Positions 1-4,890 of a stretch of DNA of 7,912 nt are shown here, one piece after another. The notes beneath the pieces are model-generated. The model ran no database searches and was not told where the DNA came from. It was given only the letters and a program-made list of their open reading frames with translations. Source of the DNA: DATAYF01 sp036272735 (lineage in GTDB: Bacteria; Chloroflexota; Ktedonobacteria; Ktedonobacterales; Ktedonobacteraceae); NCBI GenBank assembly GCA_036272735.1, contig DATAYF010000111.1, positions 1-7,912 of the forward strand, given 5' to 3'. Each line of letters begins with the position of its first letter. The first letter of the stretch is position 1. The translations under genes and the position numbers were made by a program.

Positions 1-25
1 CATCTATACAGAAAAAGAGCGTTTC

Positions 26-877
26 CTATCCTTTCAAACCGGAGGACTTGATGGATTCCACCAGGTGGCGCTGGAAGACGAAGAATAGGAGGAGCGTTGG
101 TAGCGCGGCAACCGTTGAGGCTGCCATAATATAGTTCCACGAAGCGGCATACTGCGTCTGGAAGTTGGCAATGCCAATCTGGATCATCCATAGGCTCTGA
201 TCATTGGTAATTGTCAGCGGCCACAGAAAGTTGTTCCAGTTGGCAAGAAAGAAGAAGACGGCCAGTGCGGCCATAATAGGTCGGCTCAAGGGCAGCACAA
301 GATGCCAATAGACCTGCCAGAAATTACAGCCATCGAGCACGGCGGCCTCCGAAAGCTCCTTGGGAATGCTCAGGTAGAACTGGCGCAGCAGGAAGATGCC
401 AAAGGCATTAAAGAGCGATGGAATGATCAGGCCGCTATACGAATTGAGCATGCCCAGCGCCTTGACCAGGATAAACAGTGGCACCAGGATAATGGGCAAA
501 GACACCAGGAATGTCGAGAAGATCAGCAGGAAGATCGTCTCGCGGCCTGGAAATTTGAGCAAAGCCAGCGCGTACGCTGCCATCGAGTGCAAAAGCAGCG
601 CCCCAATCGTCACGGTAGATGCAACGAATAGGCTGTTGAGCATGTAAGTGAAAAATGGCACCTGGGTAAAGACGTAAGTGAAGTTGCTCAGCGTCGGTGC
701 AATAGGAATCAGGTTGGTGCCGTTGACCTCTGTTGGACCTTTGAACGAGCTGGAAACCATCCACAGGAGTGGAAAAATGGTCAAAATCGCCAGGAGTGCC
801 GTAATGAGAAAGATAATGGTCTTGCGGGTATAGCGAGGGAACGTTGCAGCGTGCAGCGAGCGATTAGTCGAGCTCAA
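26..877 (-). CDS. Carbohydrate ABC transporter permease, MalG type (CUT1)
   Basis: This is an inner-membrane subunit of a sugar importer and pairs with the permease encoded just upstream. The 283-residue protein is of normal MalG-family length. It has a short charged N-terminus and about six hydrophobic segments (roughly residues 19-42, 81-108, 114-136, 149-170, 200-220 and 252-272). The EAA loop that docks the ATPase lies at 177-196, with E177-A-A, G183 and the closing L195-P196. The start is TTG at 877-875: a strong Shine-Dalgarno AAAGGAGG (minus strand 890-883) sits 5 nt before it, and the first internal Met (M40) is inside the first membrane segment. The start lies 14 nt inside the end of the preceding permease gene, so translation is probably coupled. 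The gene ends 25 nt from the window edge, and nothing can be called in those bases. The family call is firm; the substrate is unknown. Confidence 0.93.
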   Translation of the reverse strand: MSSTNRSLHAATFPRYTRKTIIFLITALLAILTIFPLLWMVSSSFKGPTEVNGTNLIPIAPTLSNFTYVFTQVPFFTYMLNSLFVASTVTIGALLLHSMAAYALALLKFPGRETIFLLIFSTFLVSLPIILVPLFILVKALGMLNSYSGLIIPSLFNAFGIFLLRQFYLSIPKELSEAAVLDGCNFWQVYWHLVLPLSRPIMAALAVFFFLANWNNFLWPLTITNDQSLWMIQIGIANFQTQYAASWNYIMAASTVAALPTLLLFFVFQRHLVESIKSSGLKG

Positions 878-1823
878 AGCGGCCTCCTTTCGTGACAGCG
901 AACATGATCAATGTAGCAATGAGTAGCACGCCAACCACGAATGACGCCATGGCAGCGGCATACCCGTAGTTGCCAAACTGGAATGCCTGCTGGTAGATGT
1001 AAAATATACCCAGCGAGGTTGATTGCACGGGGCCACCCTTGGTCATCACGTAGATCAGGTCGAAGCCCTGTGAGCCAGAGACAGACGAAACCACGGAAAC
1101 CAGCAGCACGAAGAAACTGGTTGGTTGGAGTAGAGGCCAGGTCACGTGGCGGAAGGAGTTCCACCCTCCTGCTCCATCGATATAGGCGGCCTCGTAGTAT
1201 TCTCGTGGAATATCTTGTAAACCAGCCAGGAAAATAATCATATAGTAACCCATGCCGAACCAGACGTTGACGAGAATAACCGTCCAGATAGCAAAGGCAG
1301 GATCGCCTAACCATGAATGGATAGGAAGATGGAGCGCACCCAACGCTTGATTGATCAAACCAATCTGATCGGTGAGCATGAAGCGCCATACGAAGCCAAC
1401 CACTACCAAGCTGATAACGTACGGCATAAAAAACATGCTACGTAACACCCCAATGAATGGGATCTTCTGCTTGACCAGCAGCGCCAGTCCCAGGCTGACG
1501 AAGAAAAGTACCGGTACCAGCACGAATACGTAGAGTAGCGTGACACGCAGACTAATCAAAAATTGATCATCTGTGAACATTTTGGCGTAGTTAGCCAGTC
1601 CGGCAAAAGCAAAGTTGCCGAAGCCATCAACCGTAAAGAAGCCCAGCGCCAGGGAAAAGAGCATTGGAACGCCCAGGAAGAGTGTGAGCCCCAACGCGTC
1701 GGGCAGCAGAAAGAGATAGGCTGCAATCCACTCGCGATGTTTCCTTGATAGCCCTTTAGGACGGGACTTGCGCATTGTTTGATCAATTTCAGTCTTGTTC
1801 CTGGTCATGGAACTTATACCCAT
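864..1823 (-). CDS. Carbohydrate ABC transporter permease, MalF/UgpA type (CUT1)
   Basis: This is the first of two membrane subunits of the importer. The protein has 319 residues. A basic cytoplasmic N-terminus (residues 7-32) is followed by hydrophobic segments near 33-63, 92-118, 125-148, 177-200, 235-254 and 286-310. The EAA loop is at 211-234 (E211-A-A, G217, ending WPLLQP). It lacks the long periplasmic P2 loop of enterobacterial MalF, as is usual for Gram-positive-style CUT1 permeases. The ATG at 1823-1821 is supported by GAAGGAG (minus strand 1837-1831) with a 7-nt spacer. A second in-frame ATG at 1808 has no well-placed ribosome site. The gene follows the solute-binding protein gene after 109 nt that contain a 24-bp hairpin, and it overlaps the next permease. 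The operon position and the EAA motif make the role clear; the transported sugar is not known. Confidence 0.93.
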   Translation of the reverse strand: MGISSMTRNKTEIDQTMRKSRPKGLSRKHREWIAAYLFLLPDALGLTLFLGVPMLFSLALGFFTVDGFGNFAFAGLANYAKMFTDDQFLISLRVTLLYVFVLVPVLFFVSLGLALLVKQKIPFIGVLRSMFFMPYVISLVVVGFVWRFMLTDQIGLINQALGALHLPIHSWLGDPAFAIWTVILVNVWFGMGYYMIIFLAGLQDIPREYYEAAYIDGAGGWNSFRHVTWPLLQPTSFFVLLVSVVSSVSGSQGFDLIYVMTKGGPVQSTSLGIFYIYQQAFQFGNYGYAAAMASFVVGVLLIATLIMFAVTKGGRFELD

Positions 1824-1830
1824 AACATGG

Positions 1831-1846
1831 CTCCTTCAGCTAGGAG
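1831..1846 (-). promoter_or_regulatory. Small hairpin that can hide the MalF-type permease ribosome site
   Basis: On the minus strand, CTCCT (1846-1842) can pair perfectly with AGGAG (1835-1831) across a 6-nt loop. The right arm is the core of the Shine-Dalgarno used by the permease start at 1823. The stem has only five pairs, so it is a weak candidate for damping translation. It lies just downstream of the long hairpin at 1864-1918. Confidence 0.35.
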
Positions 1847-1863
1847 GGACGGCTCAGACCTCT

Positions 1864-1918
1864 CATTGCGTTCAGATGAGAAATATGTAGTGAGCATATT
1901 TCTCATCTGAACGCAATG
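1864..1918 (-). repeat. 24-bp perfect hairpin between solute-binding protein and permease genes
   Basis: The arms 1864-1887 and 1895-1918 are exact reverse complements over 24 bp, with a 7-nt loop. In the transcribed (minus) direction the hairpin begins 14 nt after the solute-binding protein stop codon. No U-run follows, so it does not look like a standard intrinsic terminator. In other transport operons (malE-malF of enterobacteria) hairpins in this same gap protect the upstream mRNA 3' end and give much more binding protein than permease. The same role is inferred here. It could also be a target for a processing nuclease. Confidence 0.75.
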
Positions 1919-1932
1919 GAATAGCAAACATG

Positions 1933-3312
1933 CTAGATTTTGGCACCCGAATAGCTGCTCAAGAAACTATCAATAGTTTTGCTGGCAGTCTCTGCCTGTT
2001 GTCTAGGATCGGCTCCACTCAGCATACAAGCTTGAATGGCATCAGAAATCGCTTTGTAGACTTCAGGCGGATAGCGTGGCTCCGCGCGTCCACCAGGGAA
2101 GATTTCCTCCTTAAAGGTTTTCAAGGCTCCCTGCGAAAACTCATTTTCTTGCGTTGCCAGTGCCATGACGGATTGACGTGGCCCTATATCAGATTTGGCT
2201 TTGGCAATCCAGTCTGTTCCTCTTTGAATGGAGTCCTGCTTCATAGAGGCGAGCGCCCAGGTACAGAAGCGAGCAGCCTCTTCTGGATTTTTGCCCTTGG
2301 CGTTGGCGACAAAAGCCCAGCCACCTAAGACCGTTGCGTACGTGCCGCCCGGAGGTGTCGGCAACTTAAAGACGCCGTATTTAAAATTGGGAGCATTGAC
2401 GCGTAGGTCAGAGACAGACCAGATACCAGTCTGTTGTATAGCACAGTATCCTGCTACCAGGTTGGAAACCACGTCACCACCCCCAGTGCCGAGCAGCGTA
2501 CGTGGTGCGATGCCACGCTTTACAGCATCTTGCCACAATTGCAGCGCCTGAATAGTTCCTGGTGAGTTAAAGGTACTTTTTTTGCCGCTTGCGTCAATCG
2601 CATCTGCCCCGCCCTGCCACATGAAAGGATACCAGGTGAAGTTCTGGTAGTAGCCGGGTGTGGTTTCAAAGGTCAGGCCAAAGCGCTTGCCAGATTTGAG
2701 CCTCGCGGCAACCTCTAGCAGTTGTTCCCACGTTTTCGGAATATCGTTCTCGTTGAGACCAGCCTTTTCAAATGCATCAATGCTATAGTAGAACGCCATC
2801 GGTTCGACTTCCATTGGAATTGCATAGAACTTGCCGTTCACCACGCGTGAAGCCGCCACATCGGGATAAAAGTCTGCCTGGACGGCCTTATCCATATAGG
2901 GGGTGAGATCTTTCAGCACACCACCATTATAGTAGCGCAAGAAGTCACCAGGACTAATGAGGAAAATATCGGGTCCTTGACCAGAGGCAAACGCCGTTTG
3001 TAGTTTCGACCCATTGACGTAATCGGTCAAGTATTGTAGCTTCACCTGTGTCTTGTTGGCCTTGTTCCACGCGGCAACCGTGTCGATAAACCACTGCGAC
3101 TGTGTTTTAACAGTGCCTCCGGGAGCATAGAACTGCCAGAAACTGAGTGGCCCCGAGGAATTTGCTGCACTTCCACAACTGCTCAATATGGCGGGCGCTA
3201 CACTTGCGGCACCCAAAGTTGCCAGGCCGCCATAGCCTGCTCGCTTCAGAAAGTTACGGCGTGAAAAAGCTGTATCTGCTTGTTCGCTCAATAGAGGACG
3301 ATCAATGTCCAT
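1933..3312 (-). CDS. Sugar ABC transporter solute-binding lipoprotein, family 1 (MalE-like), Tat-type signal
   Basis: This protein captures the sugar outside the membrane and hands it to the permeases encoded downstream. It has 459 residues, normal for extracellular solute-binding protein family 1. The N-terminus carries a twin-arginine motif, SRRNFLK (17-23). A mildly hydrophobic stretch follows (25-43), then a lipobox LSSC with the acylated cysteine at C46. This suggests export in folded form by Tat and lipid anchoring. The mature part has the expected two-lobe family features, for example aromatic-rich ligand-contact stretches (FWQFYAPGG near 58, and the TWYPFMWQGG region). The start ATG at 3312 has GGTGAG (minus strand 3326-3321) 8 nt upstream. 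It is the first gene of the leftward unit, with a promoter at about 3440-3412 and an operator-like palindrome at 3377-3390. The CUT1-type architecture would allow oligosaccharides or glycosides as well as monosaccharides. Confidence 0.93.
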   Translation of the reverse strand: MDIDRPLLSEQADTAFSRRNFLKRAGYGGLATLGAASVAPAILSSCGSAANSSGPLSFWQFYAPGGTVKTQSQWFIDTVAAWNKANKTQVKLQYLTDYVNGSKLQTAFASGQGPDIFLISPGDFLRYYNGGVLKDLTPYMDKAVQADFYPDVAASRVVNGKFYAIPMEVEPMAFYYSIDAFEKAGLNENDIPKTWEQLLEVAARLKSGKRFGLTFETTPGYYQNFTWYPFMWQGGADAIDASGKKSTFNSPGTIQALQLWQDAVKRGIAPRTLLGTGGGDVVSNLVAGYCAIQQTGIWSVSDLRVNAPNFKYGVFKLPTPPGGTYATVLGGWAFVANAKGKNPEEAARFCTWALASMKQDSIQRGTDWIAKAKSDIGPRQSVMALATQENEFSQGALKTFKEEIFPGGRAEPRYPPEVYKAISDAIQACMLSGADPRQQAETASKTIDSFLSSYSGAKI

Positions 3313-3333
3313 GCGCTCTTCTCACCTTTCCTT

Positions 3334-3347
3334 TGAAAATAATTACA
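3334..3347. promoter_or_regulatory. Possible fourth LacI-type operator, degenerate
   Basis: TGAAAATAATTACA matches the TGAAA-N4-TTTCA pattern of the other sites with one mismatch in the right arm. It lies about 22 nt upstream of the solute-binding protein start codon, next to its ribosome site. Chance matches are plausible in AT-rich DNA. Confidence 0.25.
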
Positions 3348-3376
3348 CGTTATCATGCTATTCGTTCACGGGAGTG

Positions 3377-3390
3377 TGAAAACGCTTTCA
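3377..3390. promoter_or_regulatory. LacI/CcpA-type operator (cre-like) for the transporter operon
   Basis: TGAAAACGCTTTCA is a near-perfect palindrome with a central CG. It fits the classical catabolite-responsive element consensus bound by LacI-family proteins such as CcpA. It lies about 15-28 nt downstream of the predicted leftward transcription start, a position where a bound repressor would block elongation. The likely ligand is the LacI-family protein encoded at 3810, but a global CcpA-like regulator cannot be excluded. Confidence 0.7.
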
Positions 3391-3411
3391 AATCTACAAC
3401 TAACTATAGAG

Positions 3412-3440
3412 ATAGTACCTATCCATTGTGTTTTTGTCAA
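3412..3440 (-). promoter_or_regulatory. Predicted sigma-70-type promoter of the transporter operon
   Basis: On the minus strand a perfect -35 TTGACA (3440-3435) is followed after 17 nt by TACTAT (3417-3412), which matches four of six -10 positions. The start point would be near 3405, giving a leader of about 93 nt before the solute-binding protein gene. The -10 sits in a short palindrome, ACTAT-AGAG-ATAGT (3403-3416). An alternative perfect TATAAT at 3483-3478 lacks a recognisable -35. Confidence 0.55.
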
Positions 3441-3522
3441 GGGGTGGATGAGTTAGCGCAGCGTCTCTTCTCATTAGATTATAAGCTTTTCTTCTGTTAT
3501 GCTTTCACTTCTACTTTCCCTA

Positions 3523-3538
3523 GTTAGCTTGTTAGCTT
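3523..3538 (+). repeat. Tandem 8-bp repeat touching the rightward -35
   Basis: GTTAGCTT occurs twice in direct contact (3523-3530 and 3531-3538). The second copy ends inside the TTGACA -35 element. It may be a simple local duplication or a direct-repeat protein site. Confidence 0.5.
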
Positions 3539-3566
3539 GACAGATGCCACAAATTTCCTCTATACT
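3537..3566 (+). promoter_or_regulatory. Predicted sigma-70-type promoter of the lacI-isomerase-kinase unit
   Basis: A perfect TTGACA (3537-3542) is separated by 18 nt from TATACT (3561-3566), five of six matches to the -10 consensus. Transcription would start near 3573, leaving a leader of about 237 nt before lacI that contains two operator-like palindromes and short ORFs. It is the strongest promoter-like pair I see in the window. Confidence 0.65.
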
Positions 3567-3577
3567 AATTTTTGTGG
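3547..3577. repeat. Inverted repeat bracketing the rightward -10
   Basis: CCACAAA (3547-3553) and TTTGTGG (3571-3577) are exact reverse complements 17 nt apart, centred on the -10 hexamer at 3561-3566. The spacing of about 24 bp between arm centres is close to two helix turns. This could be an activator or repressor site different from the TGAAA palindromes, or chance. Confidence 0.35.
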
Positions 3578-3609
3578 AGGATTACTCACGCGGATACGAT
3601 TGTATGAAG

Positions 3610-3629
3610 TTTTGAAAATACTTTCAAAA
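3610..3629. promoter_or_regulatory. LacI-type operator 2, in the lacI leader
   Basis: TTTTGAAA-N4-TTTCAAAA has perfect 8-bp arms and contains TGAAAATACTTTCA (3613-3626), which shares every arm base with the site at 3377-3390. The central dinucleotide is TA in place of CG. It lies about 38-57 nt after the predicted rightward start, suggesting autorepression by roadblock or looping to the leftward operator about 235 bp away. Confidence 0.65.
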
Positions 3630-3664
3630 TTTTTAAAGAAACAGCGATGTTGTGATTTTTAAGC

Positions 3665-3678
3665 AGAAACTGCTTTCA
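3665..3678. promoter_or_regulatory. LacI-type operator 3, in the lacI leader
   Basis: AGAAACTGCTTTCA differs from the TGAAA-N4-TTTCA pattern only at its first base. Its CTTTCA half is identical to that of the two stronger sites. It is 52 bp downstream of operator 2, close to five helix turns, so bound dimers could lie on the same DNA face. Confidence 0.45.
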
Positions 3679-3730
3679 AAGCTATCGTATTGTAGCTGGC
3701 AGATAGGCAGACAAAGGGAAGGAAACAGTA

Positions 3731-3769
3731 ATGGTATGCACAGTAGCACTTTGGGGCGTTGTTCTTTAG
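3731..3769 (+). CDS. Possible 12-codon leader peptide upstream of lacI
   Basis: ATG at 3731 opens the short frame MVCTVALWGVVL, which stops at 3767-3769. It has a good ribosome site (AAGGA, 3719-3723) with an ideal 7-nt spacer, better placed than most sites near real starts here. The peptide is hydrophobic. It ends 40 nt before the lacI start. No attenuation-type codon run is present. I do not recognise it, and it may be untranslated. Confidence 0.3.
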   Translation: MVCTVALWGVVL

Positions 3770-3813
3770 AAAAAGACGCTCGTGGCAAGATAAGTGAGGG
3801 TGGTTGGGCATGA
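3736..3813 (+). CDS. Possible 25-codon leader ORF overlapping the lacI start (ATGA)
   Basis: A second ATG at 3736, in another frame, opens 25 codons that end in TGA at 3811-3813. That stop overlaps the lacI ATG (3810-3812) as ATGA, the classic arrangement for translational coupling. The nearest ribosome site (AAGGA 3719-3723) is 12 nt away, longer than usual, and it better fits the ATG at 3731. The peptide is small and polar and unlike any family I know. LacI also has its own GAGGG site, so coupling would be additional. Confidence 0.25.
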   Translation: MHSSTLGRCSLEKDARGKISEGGWA

Positions 3814-4841
3814 GTAATATTTATGACGTGGCAAAGCGTGCGGGAGCCTCGATTTCTACCGTCTCGCGCGTGCTCAATGGCTCCGCGCGCGTGAAACCGG
3901 AAGTTGAGGCTCGCGTACGTGCCGCGATTGAGGATTTAAACTATCAACCCAGTCGTGCAGCGCGCTCGTTACGTGTTAATCACTCGAAAATTATTGGCTT
4001 GCTTATTACCGATATTCAAAATCCCTTCTTTACCGCTCTTGTGCGTGGAGTCGAGGATATGGCGCAACGCAATGGCTACAGTCTGATTTTATGTAATTCG
4101 GATGAGAAGCCGAGCAAAGAGCTGCAATATACCGAGATATTGTGCGCCGAGCGCGTGGCTGGCGCAATTGTTACCCCTACACGCGAGAGCGCTCGCGCCT
4201 TCCAGCCGTTTCGAGATCGTGGCATCCCCATTGTCGCTGTTGATCGGCGCATCAAGGATCATGAAACCGATGCCGTGCTTGTCGATAATAAGCGCGGCGC
4301 GTGTGATGCTGTGAAGCACCTGTATGAGAATGGCTATCGCCGTATCGGCATTGTTACCGGTCCACAAACGACAACCACCGGCCGCGAGCGCCTGGAAGGC
4401 TATCGGCAGGCATTGAAAGAAGTACATCTGCCCCATGATGCCGCACTTGAGCGCTATGGTTCCTTCAAAGAAGAGAGCGGGCAGCAGCTCACTAACGAGT
4501 TATTGGCGCTTGACGAACCGATAGATGCCCTCTTTGTCGCTAACAATCTGATGACAATGGGTGCGCTTGAGGCCATCGATGCGCGCAAGTTGCGCATACC
4601 GGTTGATATTGCTGTGGTCGCCTTCGATGAAATGCCGTGGGCCTCCCTCAACGCCGTTTCACTCACCACCGTGACCCAACCTGTCTACGAGCTTGGTAGT
4701 ACCGCTGCCCTGCGGCTCTTCCAGCGTCTACAAAATACAAACACATTCACCAAGCAGGAGATCGTGCTGGCTCCGACACTGCGTATTCGCGGCTCTTCGC
4801 GGCCCAGGAACGAGGACGTGAAGCTGAATGCAGCACGATGA
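3810..4841 (+). CDS. LacI-family transcriptional regulator
   Basis: This is a sugar-responsive DNA-binding repressor. The 343-residue protein begins with a helix-turn-helix (residues 4-23: IYDVAKRAGASISTVSRVLN). A hinge segment (about 46-58, with RAARSL carrying the Leu that normally enters the operator minor groove) follows. The rest is a periplasmic-binding-protein-like effector and dimerisation domain (about 61-335, starting IIGLLITDIQNPFF). I chose ATG at 3810 over an upstream TTG at 3804: homologous proteins begin M-S-N-x-Y-D-V-A, and GAGGG (3796-3800) is 9 nt upstream. It heads the rightward unit with the isomerase and kinase and faces the transporter genes. TGAAA-N4-TTTCA palindromes in the shared intergenic region are its probable targets, including its own promoter region. 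The effector is probably the imported sugar or a phosphorylated product. The family is certain and the ligand is not. Confidence 0.95.
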   Translation: MSNIYDVAKRAGASISTVSRVLNGSARVKPEVEARVRAAIEDLNYQPSRAARSLRVNHSKIIGLLITDIQNPFFTALVRGVEDMAQRNGYSLILCNSDEKPSKELQYTEILCAERVAGAIVTPTRESARAFQPFRDRGIPIVAVDRRIKDHETDAVLVDNKRGACDAVKHLYENGYRRIGIVTGPQTTTTGRERLEGYRQALKEVHLPHDAALERYGSFKEESGQQLTNELLALDEPIDALFVANNLMTMGALEAIDARKLRIPVDIAVVAFDEMPWASLNAVSLTTVTQPVYELGSTAALRLFQRLQNTNTFTKQEIVLAPTLRIRGSSRPRNEDVKLNAAR

Positions 4842-4890
4842 GGCAAGTAGTTTCCTTCTTGAGTATTCTATCGAAAGGTGGCATGATCCT

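Larger units (their letters stand above)
3313..3809. promoter_or_regulatory. Divergent regulatory region between transporter and catabolic units
   Basis: These 497 bp are AT-richer than the genes and contain no substantial coding region. They hold a leftward promoter (3412-3440), a rightward promoter (3537-3566), three operator-like palindromes (3377-3390, 3610-3629, 3665-3678) and a weaker fourth (3334-3347). They also hold an inverted repeat around the rightward -10 and two very short leader ORFs before lacI. The spacing suggests one regulator controlling both directions and itself. I saw no terminator or RNA gene here. Confidence 0.8.

Noticed and set aside
1864..1918. Intrinsic terminator ending the transporter transcript after the binding protein gene
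   Set aside because: The stem is not GC-rich toward its base and no U-tract follows on the transcribed strand. The permeases downstream have no obvious separate promoter.
3403..3416. ACTAT-AGAG-ATAGT palindrome as an independent operator
   Set aside because: Arms are only 5 bp, AT-rich, and overlap the -10 element; chance is a sufficient explanation.
3478..3483. Perfect TATAAT on the minus strand as the transporter promoter
   Set aside because: No acceptable -35 at 16-18 nt and no extended -10. The TTGACA/TACTAT pair at 3440-3412 has correct spacing and lies closer to the operator.
3147..3527. 126-codon plus-strand open frame running from the solute-binding protein gene into the regulatory region
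   Set aside because: It is antisense to the clear signal-peptide coding region and crosses both promoter and operator elements. The translation has no family character and no ribosome site supports it.
3804..3809. TTG start adding two residues to LacI
   Set aside because: The ATG at 3810 matches the usual M-S-N-x-Y-D-V-A start and has the better ribosome-site spacing.
4828..4890. N-terminal extension of the isomerase from an upstream ATG overlapping lacI
   Set aside because: The 21 extra residues do not look like the family start, and the ATG at 4891 has a well-spaced AAAGGTGG site. The overlap remains possible but is less likely.
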